Positions 1 to 8,443 of a DNA stretch of 48,689 nt are shown here, in pieces (position 1 is the stretch's first letter; the number at the start of each line of letters is the position of its first letter). Both the position numbers and the translations under genes were made by a program. Origin of the DNA: a virus. Location of the stretch: the IMG/VR virus record IMGVR_UViG_3300011113_000316, positions 1 to 48,689 of that record. One strand, given 5' to 3'. The notes under the pieces are model-generated. The model was not told the DNA's origin. It was given only the letters and a program-made list of their open reading frames with translations, and did no database searches.

Positions 1-220
1 GAATTCTACCATTTTTAAATCCAGATAGATTGTCTGCTACAAACTCCATTCCTCTGCCACCAATGGTTACCGCTTGTACTGGATAAAATGATGAAGAGTC
101 TACATGAGCTGCTGGAGCAGCCGGAAGATTTATAAAACCAATATCGAAACGATTTGTCCTTTGCAAACCCTTATGACGAGAAAAATAATCTTTAATATCT
201 TTTATACTATTATTTGGCAT
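1..220 (-). CDS. Baseplate tail-tube initiator-like protein (gp54/gp19 fold), 3' end outside window
   Basis: The reading frame starts at an ATG that overlaps the end of the gp4 gene and runs leftward off the window, so only about 73 N-terminal residues are visible. Its opening (DYFSRHKGLQRTNRFDIGF) has the pattern typical of T4-family tube proteins: a short helix, then GL.R.NRF and a beta strand. This also resembles residues 5-20 of the two gp19-like proteins in this window. Position next to gp4 and gp48 favours gp54, which starts tube polymerisation on the baseplate; another tube paralogue is possible. The coupled start suggests co-transcription with gp4. Confidence 0.55.
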   Translation of the reverse strand, partial: MPNNSIKDIKDYFSRHKGLQRTNRFDIGFINLPAAPAAHVDSSSFYPVQAVTIGGRGMEFVADNLSGFKNGRI

Positions 221-632
221 TGTTAAATAATTCTTTTTCTGTTATGATTTTAAATGTTATATTATTTTTCACGCAATATTTATTCGCCGCATCCCATTTT
301 GATGAGTTGACTGCCCATATCATTTTTTCATTTTTTGTAGAATTTTCTCTCAAATAAGTCTGTTTTTTTGGTTTTACTTCTAGTATCCATGTATGTATTC
401 CGTCACTATTTTTAAACTGCACCATAAAATCTGGATAGTAGTTATGCATTTTTTGTTTTATTGGATGCATATAAGGTATCGCAATCTCTTCAGATGACCA
501 TTTTAAAATACTAGAATTTTCATCAAAAAACTTACAAATACGCCTTTCCCATAAAGAACGACATACTATATTTTGGCAATCACCAATATATTTTTTTGGA
601 TTTATTGGTTTGTACACTGTTTTATATGCCAT
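210..632 (-). CDS. gp4: Head completion protein gp4 (nuclease-like)
   Basis: This 140-aa protein matches the T4 gp4 (gp50/65) family, needed to finish the DNA-filled head before tail joining. It carries a PD-(D/E)XK nuclease-like core: WER at 28-30, the motif YYPDF with Asp68, and LEVK with Glu85 and Lys87, followed by KWDAANKYC. The length is close to the T4 protein (about 150 aa). The start codon lies 5 nt after a CATAAATA late-promoter box on the - strand, with no Shine-Dalgarno. It is divergent from the gp48 gene. The product should act late, on the packaged head; its exact substrate is unknown in the family. Confidence 0.88.
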   Translation of the reverse strand: MAYKTVYKPINPKKYIGDCQNIVCRSLWERRICKFFDENSSILKWSSEEIAIPYMHPIKQKMHNYYPDFMVQFKNSDGIHTWILEVKPKKQTYLRENSTKNEKMIWAVNSSKWDAANKYCVKNNITFKIITEKELFNNAK

Positions 633-637
633 ATGAT

Positions 638-645
638 TATTTATG
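638..645 (-). promoter_or_regulatory. Late promoter box CATAAATA for gp4
   Basis: Read on the - strand the box is CATAAATA, one mismatch from the T4 late consensus TATAAATA. It ends 5 nt before the gp4 ATG. A second - strand box (TATAAATA, 657-664) lies further upstream. gp55, the late sigma factor, is encoded in this window. Confidence 0.6.
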
Positions 646-650
646 AAAAA

Positions 651-658
651 GATAAATA
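651..658 (+). promoter_or_regulatory. Late promoter box GATAAATA for gp48
   Basis: GATAAATA ends 5 nt before the ATG at 664. It overlaps a - strand TATAAATA by two bases, making a back-to-back divergent late-promoter pair between gp4 and gp48. Confidence 0.6.
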
Positions 659-663
659 TTTAT

Positions 664-1464
664 ATGCTTGTTCAAACAAATTATTCATATCCTCTTCCAC
701 CATACGACAAAGAACAGCCTTATAAATTATTGTTTTATACGGCACCATATTCTTTGTTAAAGGGATATAGGACTAGAGCTGGCGTGAAAATGAGAGCAAA
801 TAATATTATAACTCTGCCTTTGCCATATGAGCCTGGATATGATATCATGCACGAATACGCAATAAGCAATGATAATCCAGTATCTCCTGTGTTAACAAGA
901 GCCGGAGTGCTTAACAGCGGAGGCCCATTGGCTTTATTTAATAGGTTAATACAACCAGCCTTTGCGACTTTTGAAAAAACCTTCGCCACATCAACATATA
1001 GAAGATTTAGTAATATTGGTGAAATGAGTATGGTTGCAGAAGGAAGAAAAGCATACAAGTTTAGTTATATTTTTACTCCAAAATCAGCAGCAGAATCAGC
1101 ACAAGTAGATGCCATTTGTGGTACTTTTAGAAAGCGTTCTTATCCAACAGCTGCGCTTCCATATCCAGAAAGATCATTTCCACAAAATTTATGGGTCATA
1201 CAGGCAATAAAGGGAAATCAACCAGATTTTGGAGGTACGGATAATATAGGAGCTGAAATATTTGGTGATCCTTTGGTTTGTGTATTAAAGAGCATGGAAG
1301 TAAAGAGAGCAGATAGAGATGATCCTATAATAAGATATTTACCAAATGGAAGTTCCAATGTGACACTACTAGGTTTGATATTCCAAGAATTTGAAACTGG
1401 AACATATGATCCATTCAGAAATGCTGTAAGATCAAAATCAGAAATAGCAAATGACTATCTATGA
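664..1464 (+). CDS. gp48: Baseplate tail tube cap gp48
   Basis: A 266-aa protein of the gp48 family, which caps the tube-baseplate junction. The C-terminal half shows the family order: FSYIFTPKSAAESAQVD, an NLWVIQA strand, an EIFGDPLVC segment and a RYLPNG...QEF ending, paralleling T4 gp48 (FTWDLTPRS... W... EIFG... PNLPS). T4 gp48 is longer (364 aa), so this is a shortened version. An ATG at 643 is in frame, but I prefer 664 because the late box ends 5 nt before it, the same spacing as at gp4 and at the gene starting at 20386. It overlaps gp53 by 4 nt. Confidence 0.75.
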   Translation: MLVQTNYSYPLPPYDKEQPYKLLFYTAPYSLLKGYRTRAGVKMRANNIITLPLPYEPGYDIMHEYAISNDNPVSPVLTRAGVLNSGGPLALFNRLIQPAFATFEKTFATSTYRRFSNIGEMSMVAEGRKAYKFSYIFTPKSAAESAQVDAICGTFRKRSYPTAALPYPERSFPQNLWVIQAIKGNQPDFGGTDNIGAEIFGDPLVCVLKSMEVKRADRDDPIIRYLPNGSSNVTLLGLIFQEFETGTYDPFRNAVRSKSEIANDYL

Positions 1465-2297
1465 AATATTTTTCTTCATTACCCAATGTAACTTTTAAAT
1501 CTACTATAGGAAATTTCACTATAAGTAGTTTTTTTCATTTTTATAATTTTGATATAAAAGACTTATATTTAACAAAAACTACCGTAGACAATAAAACAAC
1601 ATTAACAGAATTATCTCAAACAATATATGAAGATAATAATTCTATGTGGCTATTTTTAGTTGGAAATGAAACAACAGATCCATTTAATTTATTAGCAGAA
1701 AATTCAACATTATATAAAAACAGTATACAAAACAATATAGTTCTTGGATTAAATCCACCTGCATTGTCAACTGGAAATTACGTAAATCCTGTAGGTTCTA
1801 TAATAACACAGTACGCACCTCCATCTGGACCAGAGTGGTTATATAGTTCTGTTGGAAATTTTGATTTAGATGGTCCGTTTACTTTAATAGATTCAACAGA
1901 CTACTTTAGTGGTAAAATGACAATCAAAGAACAAAAAAACGGTTCTCCTTTTATAACAGTAAATGCAAGTATAGATAGCGTTAGTGTTATAGAAAATAAT
2001 GATCAAATTTATATAACAGATGATCAAGAATATAACACTAAAGATAAAACAACAGAGGCAGATAATGTTGTATTTATAACACAAAAAAATAGTGGTAGTA
2101 TATATCCAACAGCAACAGAATATCAGGCCATATTTGCAGCCGCAGCAGCTCCTCAGCCGTCTTATGAGAATAGTGGACCTACTTTTGCAGTTACAAATTA
2201 CTTTAAAAATTTAAGCACTAATAAAAGTATCAATGTAATTTTGCCTTCAGATGTGTCATTTTTGATTAATAATTTAAAATCGTTGAGTTATACATAA
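1461..2297 (+). CDS. gp53: Baseplate wedge subunit gp53
   Basis: This 278-aa protein has the gp53 signature. Early on it reads TTLTELSQTIYEDNNSMWLFLVG followed by TTDPFNLL; this is the LysM-like fold in which family members read 'leelA..iYgd...yW.ll..N...DPf'. The extreme C-terminus (NVILPSDVSFLINNLKSL) parallels the T4 ending (IIAKSDINSFMNDLIRIM). T4 gp53 is 196 aa; the extra residues are a low-complexity, Thr/Asn-rich middle. gp53 links wedges into the hexagonal baseplate. The start overlaps the gp48 stop (ATGA), indicating translational coupling. Confidence 0.8.
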   Translation: MKYFSSLPNVTFKSTIGNFTISSFFHFYNFDIKDLYLTKTTVDNKTTLTELSQTIYEDNNSMWLFLVGNETTDPFNLLAENSTLYKNSIQNNIVLGLNPPALSTGNYVNPVGSIITQYAPPSGPEWLYSSVGNFDLDGPFTLIDSTDYFSGKMTIKEQKNGSPFITVNASIDSVSVIENNDQIYITDDQEYNTKDKTTEADNVVFITQKNSGSIYPTATEYQAIFAAAAAPQPSYENSGPTFAVTNYFKNLSTNKSINVILPSDVSFLINNLKSLSYT

Positions 2298-2298
2298 T

Positions 2299-4302
2299 AT
2301 GTCATATACAGCAGTAATAAATCCAAATTTACCAAATTCCTATTCCACATTAAATGGTATATATTTACAAAATGATAATGCCAATGCATCTATATCTTTT
2401 AACATTCAAGCTTTAAACCCAGAATGCCAATTCGAAAGATTGGAAACTATTGAAAATATTGATGAAATGTTTCCAAATGGTAGTTTGATTGTAAGAGATA
2501 CTAGAGATATCATATCTTTTATAAGTAACAATCAAATAAATAAAATATTGTTTACTTTTTTAGATGGAACTACAAAATTAACATTCATTCATTCTACAAG
2601 TTATATAACCAACGCTGCTTCTGAAAATGAAGAGAACATGGTTTCTATTAATTTTTCAAATAGATTATACAAAGTAATGCAACAAACTGCATTAATTGAT
2701 TTGTTGCCATATCATTCTCCAAAAGTATTTCGTGTTTCCGATTTTGTTAATGATGTAGCATCCGCACTCGGAACAAGTGCAAGAGTTGTTAATGATACGT
2801 CAAATTATATGGTTTATCGTCCATATACAACATCCGATACAAGAATAGAGCATCCATGTGACAATCCATTACAATATTTAAATTATGTAACATCTTTTGC
2901 TTCAGGTTTAAACACACAAAGACCAAGATTCATGCTTTGGACTAACTGGTCAGGAGAATTGGTTTTTAAATATTTTGAAGAAAGTGTATATGATGATCCT
3001 TATTCAAGTGATGCTTATTTAACACAAAGAGGATTAAGATATAAAATATACGACTCAAATAATGAAAATTTAAGATTTACGTCACAAAACGGTAAATTTT
3101 ATAAAAAAATTTATTATATGTGTACAGATCCAGCAGATCAATTTATATCAAAAAATTATTATTATGTAAGAAAAACTCCAAAAATATTAGATAAAAATAA
3201 TTTTGGACCATCACCAGATCCATATACGCCAGATAATATGGAAGCACTATTATATCAATACCAAGATGAAGGACAAAAATATAATGTTGAAATGGTTTCA
3301 TCCAATGGTACAAATAGCATGGTTCCCGGTGCAGATGAAATTAGATATGACAAAGAATGGGGTTATTTTAATACTAGTTTAACACCAACAGATGATGGAA
3401 GAATGGCATTATTGGGTCAAGATTTTGGATCTGCTAAACAATATGACGATCTTTTAATAAATGGAAATTGCGGTTATTTTCAATATGTTGATAATACTGA
3501 AATGTGGAAGATGTTATTTGATTATACGGAAGTACATCCACACTATCCAGACACTAACTCTTTATTGGATTCATCTACTTCTGGAACATCTACAAATCTT
3601 CAAAAAATATTAGATATAAGATATGAAGCATTTAATCAGGATTTATTAAATGCAAAGGCAAGATTGGAAACATTTAGAAAAATTGAAAAAGAAAACTTTA
3701 TAATGTATGTTCTTTGTTGCATGTCAAAAGAAGAAAATTCATTTTTTGCTAAAATAACAGGATATGAAGTAGATAAAACTTTTGGAAGTGGATTGACTGG
3801 AGCATGTGGTGGTGTACCTGGACCAACTTTTATACCATACAAATATAATTGGGTTAGATTAAATTTTAATTCACCATATGGACTTACCGGACCGATTGAT
3901 CCTTCTTCTAATGGAAGCGGTGGTTCTGGGTATTACTTTAATAATATTGAATCATGGGAAGAAGATTTATATATTAAAGGAAATAGCGCACAAGATGAAA
4001 CGTGGGCTATAAATTTAAATGAGAGAGGTGTAAATTCAATTTATTTACCTCCGGGATGGATTAGTAGTCTTCCACAGGGATTTAGATGGAGACCTATTGG
4101 AGCATTGTCTGATGTAAGGACAAGTGCTGGAGCCACATCAGGATCAGCAAATCATATAGTTAAAATGTATTCAACTCCAGTGTCTGAATTCCTTTTAGAC
4201 TCAAGACAGCCAGTTCCATCAAATTATATTGGTAAATATTTGTATTATTTTAGTGCAGAAAATGTAGTTGATGGGACCTGTACTCAAACTACATTGGGAT
4301 AA
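2299..4302 (+). CDS. Putative baseplate hub protein (gp27-like, N-terminal part)
   Basis: A 667-aa protein without a match I can name with certainty. Its position between gp53 and gp25 is where T4 relatives keep the hub. The first 300 residues look like repeated beta-barrel domains (LIVRDTRDIISFI, KILFTFLDGTTKLTFIHST, NMVSINFSNRLYKVM) followed by a helical DPLQYLNYV-type segment, the layout of gp27/gpD hub proteins. The C-terminal third is Gly/Ser-rich. No lysozyme domain like that of T4 gp5 is visible. The next gene seems to carry the barrel missing from its end. The hub role is inferred from context and domain pattern. Confidence 0.5.
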   Translation: MSYTAVINPNLPNSYSTLNGIYLQNDNANASISFNIQALNPECQFERLETIENIDEMFPNGSLIVRDTRDIISFISNNQINKILFTFLDGTTKLTFIHSTSYITNAASENEENMVSINFSNRLYKVMQQTALIDLLPYHSPKVFRVSDFVNDVASALGTSARVVNDTSNYMVYRPYTTSDTRIEHPCDNPLQYLNYVTSFASGLNTQRPRFMLWTNWSGELVFKYFEESVYDDPYSSDAYLTQRGLRYKIYDSNNENLRFTSQNGKFYKKIYYMCTDPADQFISKNYYYVRKTPKILDKNNFGPSPDPYTPDNMEALLYQYQDEGQKYNVEMVSSNGTNSMVPGADEIRYDKEWGYFNTSLTPTDDGRMALLGQDFGSAKQYDDLLINGNCGYFQYVDNTEMWKMLFDYTEVHPHYPDTNSLLDSSTSGTSTNLQKILDIRYEAFNQDLLNAKARLETFRKIEKENFIMYVLCCMSKEENSFFAKITGYEVDKTFGSGLTGACGGVPGPTFIPYKYNWVRLNFNSPYGLTGPIDPSSNGSGGSGYYFNNIESWEEDLYIKGNSAQDETWAINLNERGVNSIYLPPGWISSLPQGFRWRPIGALSDVRTSAGATSGSANHIVKMYSTPVSEFLLDSRQPVPSNYIGKYLYYFSAENVVDGTCTQTTLG

Positions 4303-4322
4303 AATTTATAATAGGATAAAAA

Positions 4323-5066
4323 ATGAGACAGAAAAAAACATGGTCTTCCAATGCTTCATACGATTCATTTCTCCCAGTTTCATCTAGAGATGGATATGCA
4401 TGTGCAAATGCTAGTATAACAAAAGGATTTACATTTGCACCATTGACAATACAACAATGTTTTGAAAGATTTCCTGATATTTTAAGTATGGCTACTGCTT
4501 TAGGTGTAACTGTGGAAAAAACAATTGGTTCAGAAAATGTTTATAATTTTTGGACAGGTCCCAATGGAGGATCGGCAATAAATCAAGTAGCAAATCCACT
4601 AACTCCAATTGATTTAAATCTTCCAGAAGTGGCAACAGAATGCCAACTTGTTGAATCAATATTAGGCTCTGAGTGGTTGGGATGTCTTTGGGCTACACCA
4701 GAAGCATCTTTTAGTTGTACTTGTCCATATATTGGAAGTAAATATGAAGCATATTTAAAACATAGACTTACAGTGGCAACTTTTTGGAATACCTCAAAAT
4801 TTGTTCCAGTTCAGAGAAGAGAATTTTTAGATGAGGTTGAATTTGGAAATAAAGTTGAAATTACAGTTCCGGGAGATTATACATTACATCCGGGATTGGT
4901 AGTGGAAATTGATGTTACTGCTGCTAGCGGATATCCATATGTCTCTGGTCCTTCTGCTTTAAATGGAAAATATTGGATTTTTGAAATTAAACATGTAACT
5001 ACTAGCGGCGGTTTGCATGAAAGTAAATTAAAATTAGCAAGAATGGCAGTTACATCAGTCATATAA
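4323..5066 (+). CDS. Putative hub-associated protein with gp27/gpD-type C-terminal barrel
   Basis: This 247-aa product ends with a segment resembling the last barrel of contractile-tail hub proteins: ITVPGDYTLHPGLVVEIDV, then KYWIFEIKHV and a strand of alternating Lys/Leu (KLKLARM). That matches the general pattern 'v.G...l.pG..v.i....Y.V..i.H......t.l.l'. The N-terminal half is Cys/Trp-containing and unrecognised. Translation is likely independent, since AGGAT lies about 8 nt before the ATG. Together with the upstream gene it may make up one functional hub. Confidence 0.42.
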   Translation: MRQKKTWSSNASYDSFLPVSSRDGYACANASITKGFTFAPLTIQQCFERFPDILSMATALGVTVEKTIGSENVYNFWTGPNGGSAINQVANPLTPIDLNLPEVATECQLVESILGSEWLGCLWATPEASFSCTCPYIGSKYEAYLKHRLTVATFWNTSKFVPVQRREFLDEVEFGNKVEITVPGDYTLHPGLVVEIDVTAASGYPYVSGPSALNGKYWIFEIKHVTTSGGLHESKLKLARMAVTSVI

Positions 5067-5069
5067 ATA
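5062..5069 (+). promoter_or_regulatory. Late promoter box TATAAATA for gp25
   Basis: Perfect T4 late consensus, spanning the stop codon of the upstream gene and ending 6 nt before the gp25 ATG. No Shine-Dalgarno lies between. Confidence 0.55.
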
Positions 5070-5075
5070 TTATAA

Positions 5076-5465
5076 ATGAGATCGAAACCAAAAGATTTTT
5101 CAATTTTAATGACTAAAGTCAGTGCTGCTAATAATAAAAAAGATATTGGTATGGTATCCAATTATAATAAAATTGTACAGCAAATAGAACAAGCAGCAAA
5201 AGTCAATAAAGGAGAATTGATGGCGGATCCATTTTTTGGATCAAACTATTTTCAATTTTCTTTTGATGGCATTGCTGATGTTGCAATGATGAGAACTGTT
5301 ATAAAAGACAGTATAGAATATGCCATACCAGATTTAATAAATGTATCAGTAGAACTTTTAGAAAATACAGAAACTTCATTGATTTTTGATATTAATTTTA
5401 CTTTATCAGATTTTTTAAATACCCAAAATAACATAAATTGTGTTATAGAGGTTCCAACAGTATGA
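5076..5465 (+). CDS. gp25: Baseplate wedge subunit gp25 (GPW/gp25 family)
   Basis: A 129-aa protein, almost the same size as T4 gp25 (132 aa), the most conserved sheath-nucleating wedge component. The family hallmarks are present: an N-terminal region with NYNKIVQQIEQ, then the KGELMADPFFGSNYFQFSF motif (family 'kgEl.~~p.fG....~~lf'), and a VIKDSIEYAIPDLINVSVEL segment. It forms the wedge with gp6 and gp53. It overlaps gp6 by an ATGA junction, so the two are probably translated together. Confidence 0.88.
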   Translation: MRSKPKDFSILMTKVSAANNKKDIGMVSNYNKIVQQIEQAAKVNKGELMADPFFGSNYFQFSFDGIADVAMMRTVIKDSIEYAIPDLINVSVELLENTETSLIFDINFTLSDFLNTQNNINCVIEVPTV

Positions 5466-6547
5466 CATATAATTTAAACAATTTAAATGTGGCTTCTTTA
5501 GATTTTGATGATATTAGAGAAAGTTTATCAACATTTTTAAGTCAACAACCGGACTTAGCAGATATTGACTTTCAAGCATCTGGAAGTGCTGCTAGTATGA
5601 TACTTAATATTTTAGCTACAGCAACTGCGTATAATGGAGTTTATGCACAGTTTGCATACACAAATTCTTGGCCGTCATCGGCAAATATGAGAAATTCTAT
5701 TTTGGGATGCGCTTCTTTAGCTTCAATACTAGTTCCATATACTCAATCGGCATCAGCAAATTATACAATGACTGTAGGTGGAAGTAATACTGGAGGTATA
5801 CCAGCATATACCTCATTTAACGCAGTTGGAACAGATGGCTCTCAATTGTTGTTTTATAATGTAGAAACCATTCCTTATGCAATTGCAACATCAGTAAATT
5901 TATACTCAGGCAGTGAAGTTGTAAGTTTTACAGATTATGATTATAAAACGCAATCCATAAGTCTACCAAAAGAAATAGATCCGGCAACCATATCAATGGT
6001 AGTTACAAATAATAATACTAACACTAGTCTTACTTGGTCTAGAGTAGAAAAAGGAAGAGATGTTTCTGGAACAAATCAAACAGTTTATTGTGTTATGCAT
6101 TCTGCAGATGGGTATCGAGTAACAAATAATTTGCCAGGTGCAGCTGAAATAACTACATCGAATAGAATTACTGTTACTGCTGTAATATCGAACGGTACAT
6201 TGGGAAACGGTGCATCTATAACTATACCATCAGCAATAACTTCTTCATATTATACTGCTCCAGTTGGAGGATACGCAAGTCTTTCATTGGATCAATTAAA
6301 GGCAAAATTTAATTTTAATTTCAATGGATATCAACGGTGCGTAACTCTTCAAGATTATAAAAATGCAATTGTAGGTTCAAATATATCTGGAACAGAAAAT
6401 ATTCAAAATGTAACCGTTGTAAATTATTTGCCATCTACTATTAGAATTTATGTAAATGGATTATCTACATCAGGACAGTCACAATTGATGGGATATCTTT
6501 CTACTCTCTCTATGGCCGGAATTAATCTAATTTATTCAGAATCATGA
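5462..6547 (+). CDS. gp6: Baseplate wedge subunit gp6 (baseplate J-like)
   Basis: The N-terminus (LDFDDIRESLSTFLSQQPDLADIDFQASG) followed by a Leu/Ala-rich ILNILATATAYNGVYAQFAYTNSW segment is diagnostic of gp6, the protein that forms the inner ring of the baseplate. At 361 aa it is little more than half of T4 gp6 (660 aa); the beta-rich C-terminal core (NGYQRCVTLQDYKNAI) is kept, so the shortening seems to be in middle domains. The start was placed at the ATGA overlap with gp25 rather than at an in-frame ATG 24 nt upstream inside gp25. Confidence 0.82.
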   Translation: MTYNLNNLNVASLDFDDIRESLSTFLSQQPDLADIDFQASGSAASMILNILATATAYNGVYAQFAYTNSWPSSANMRNSILGCASLASILVPYTQSASANYTMTVGGSNTGGIPAYTSFNAVGTDGSQLLFYNVETIPYAIATSVNLYSGSEVVSFTDYDYKTQSISLPKEIDPATISMVVTNNNTNTSLTWSRVEKGRDVSGTNQTVYCVMHSADGYRVTNNLPGAAEITTSNRITVTAVISNGTLGNGASITIPSAITSSYYTAPVGGYASLSLDQLKAKFNFNFNGYQRCVTLQDYKNAIVGSNISGTENIQNVTVVNYLPSTIRIYVNGLSTSGQSQLMGYLSTLSMAGINLIYSES

Positions 6548-7158
6548 TATTATTATTCAATCACATTCCAGTATCTATTGAAGTAAAAGTAGAAAAATTA
6601 CTTCAAAAAGCAAAACAACTTTATGGTTCTGATTTTTATAATTTACAGGGATCTAGATGGAAGGGAGATCAACTAACAGTTGAATCTCTATTTCCAGACT
6701 GGGTTATAAGAGAAGCGTCTGCGGATCAAAGCAACAATGTAATACTTGTATTGATAAAAAATTATTTAAGATGGTTGATGAGTGCAAAATATGGTTATGG
6801 AGCAAATCCAGAATGGTCTACAATACGAGATCCCATTCAAATGGATGATATATTTTTAGAAGCACTTGCAGAATATTACTTTCCAAATGCAGATTTTGGA
6901 TCTGAACCACTAAGTAATATTCTTCCAAATATAAAAAAATTTGCTATAAAAGCAGATGATAACTATTTTGTAAGAAAAGGAACACCAGAAGCAATAAAAT
7001 ATGCTCTGACAACTTTATTTAATTTAGATCCATCAACAACAAGTGTTGTGTATACAGCAATTGGAATAATAACAATAACATCTTCTTTGGATTCATCTTA
7101 TAGAGATTTTGTTAATAGTCATATAGTTCCCGGTGGTATAATAGTAATTTATAATTGA
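6544..7158 (+). CDS. Tail protein I-like baseplate wedge protein
   Basis: A 204-aa protein directly after gp6 with an ATGA overlap. The stretch YFVRKGTPEAIKYALTTLFNLD near residue 140-160 is the 'y.~KGT..ai.~ll~~lfg~' motif of tail protein I (P2 gpI) and of the wedge protein that follows gp6 in aquatic T4-like phages, where it replaces the start of the very long T4 gp7. In P2-type tails gpI pairs with gpJ just as gp7 pairs with gp6. I infer that this is the gp7 equivalent; at 204 aa versus 1032 aa in T4 it would be minimal. Confidence 0.55.
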   Translation: MILLFNHIPVSIEVKVEKLLQKAKQLYGSDFYNLQGSRWKGDQLTVESLFPDWVIREASADQSNNVILVLIKNYLRWLMSAKYGYGANPEWSTIRDPIQMDDIFLEALAEYYFPNADFGSEPLSNILPNIKKFAIKADDNYFVRKGTPEAIKYALTTLFNLDPSTTSVVYTAIGIITITSSLDSSYRDFVNSHIVPGGIIVIYN

Positions 7159-7159
7159 T

Positions 7160-7606
7160 ATGCTTAATAAAATAATGTCATTTGCTATGTCAATCGCTTC
7201 AAGAGGGTTGACAAATAAAACTATAGATATTCCAACAAAGCAATTAAGAGTTCTTTCTTGTTTTGGTTATTCGAATATAGGTCCCTGTCATAATTTAAAA
7301 AAAAGCAATTCATCCCCATATTTTTATTGTGGGGGGTGTGGTTGCGGCGATAAAGACAGAACATGGTTATTAAAAAAACCAGATGAATATGCAAAATTAG
7401 ATTATCCAGTTTTAAATTGTCCTTTAAAAATGCCAGGATTTTCTAATTATGATCCAAATTTTTATACTGATAAATGTAGAACTAGGAAAAATGAAGTAAC
7501 AAATTTTGATCCAAATAATCTACAATACATTCAAGTAACAGTTAATTCTAATCAAATGGTTGATAAAGTTATGGATGATTTGAACAAAATTACAAAGAAT
7601 TCATAA
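7160..7606 (+). CDS. Cys-rich protein of the baseplate operon, probable metal-binding
   Basis: This 148-aa product has seven cysteines, at residues 34, 43, 57, 60, 62, 87 and 106, plus His44, including the cluster FYCGGCGCGDK. The spacing suggests a Zn or Fe-S site. I recall similar hypothetical proteins beside gp6/gp13 in marine T4-like phages but know no assigned function. A C-terminal segment (YIQVTVNSNQMVDKVMDDL) looks like a strand plus amphipathic helix. It lies inside the wedge-to-neck operon, so a structural or assembly role is likely. An alternative start 15 nt downstream is possible. Confidence 0.6.
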   Translation: MLNKIMSFAMSIASRGLTNKTIDIPTKQLRVLSCFGYSNIGPCHNLKKSNSSPYFYCGGCGCGDKDRTWLLKKPDEYAKLDYPVLNCPLKMPGFSNYDPNFYTDKCRTRKNEVTNFDPNNLQYIQVTVNSNQMVDKVMDDLNKITKNS

Positions 7607-7609
7607 ATA
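7602..7609 (+). promoter_or_regulatory. Late promoter box CATAAATA for gp13
   Basis: One mismatch from TATAAATA. It overlaps the preceding stop codon and ends 8 nt before the gp13 ATG; no Shine-Dalgarno is visible. Confidence 0.45.
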
Positions 7610-7617
7610 TTTTTATC

Positions 7618-8442
7618 ATGCCCATTTCATCAAAACAAGATTTTATAGATTACGCATTCAGACAGTTGGGAGCCCCTGTTCTTCAAATAAATATTGATCA
7701 ACAACAGGCTGAAGACCGTCTTGAAGAAGCCCTGCTTTTCATGTATGAAAGACATTTTGATTTCAATCAAAGAGCTTTATTTTTAGTTCCTGTAACTTCT
7801 CAGGATAGATCTAATAGATATTTTGATATTTCAACTATTGGACATGCTTTAGGAGCCCAACTTAAAACAGATTCAAGTGGTGCAACTTATTATTGGCCTT
7901 CTGCTACAGAGATACTTTCAATATCAAAAGTTTATCCAGCAGGAAATGCAATTGGTGATTATATATTTGATATTAGATATCAATTAACCTTATACGATTT
8001 CTTTGGTTTATATTTCAATCAGGCAGGAAACCAATCTCCTTTGGCTTCATATATGGAATCTATGTCGTATTTGGAAGGCATTAATGATGTCTTCAATTAT
8101 CCTATGGCATTTACATATCAAAAAACAACTAATAGATTGTGGCTTGATGTTGATATGACAAAATTGTCAGGAACGTCTTATATTTTAATTGAGGCATATA
8201 CAAAAATTGCTGAAGACTTATATCCAAAAGTTTGGGATGATAGAATTTTTAGAAAATATTATGTAGCTTTATTGAAAAAGCAATGGGCACAAAATCTTTC
8301 AAAATTTAATGGTATCCCTTTACCTGGTGGAGCATCTATAAATTCAGCAGCAATAATGTCAGAAGCAATGAAAGAACTTCAAGAAGTAGACATAGAACTA
8401 AGAAAAGTATACGAACCACCAATCGATCCAATGATAGGATAA
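7618..8442 (+). CDS. gp13: Neck protein gp13
   Basis: 274 aa (T4 gp13: 309). The N-terminal motif FIDYAFRQLGAPVLQINIDQ followed by QAEDRLEEALLFMYERHFD is the clear gp13 signature. Near the C-terminus, WDDRIFRKYYVALLKKQWAQN, a GIPLPGGASIN loop and a helix ending in Pro-rich EPPIDP complete the family pattern. gp13 and gp14 form the neck that joins the filled head to the tail. It begins the neck operon and is followed after 1 nt by gp14. Confidence 0.88.
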   Translation: MPISSKQDFIDYAFRQLGAPVLQINIDQQQAEDRLEEALLFMYERHFDFNQRALFLVPVTSQDRSNRYFDISTIGHALGAQLKTDSSGATYYWPSATEILSISKVYPAGNAIGDYIFDIRYQLTLYDFFGLYFNQAGNQSPLASYMESMSYLEGINDVFNYPMAFTYQKTTNRLWLDVDMTKLSGTSYILIEAYTKIAEDLYPKVWDDRIFRKYYVALLKKQWAQNLSKFNGIPLPGGASINSAAIMSEAMKELQEVDIELRKVYEPPIDPMIG

Positions 8443-8443
8443 T

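Noticed and set aside
643-663. Upstream in-frame start for gp48
   Set aside because: The late box would lie inside the coding sequence, and spacing from box to ATG 664 matches other starts.
2530-2545. AATAAATA-like string inside the hub-like gene as a late promoter
   Set aside because: Intragenic and not before a start; such strings arise by chance in A/T-rich DNA.
4302-4323. Frameshift splitting one hub gene
   Set aside because: Stop codons, a Shine-Dalgarno and a new ATG lie in the gap, so two genuine cistrons are more likely than one sequencing error.
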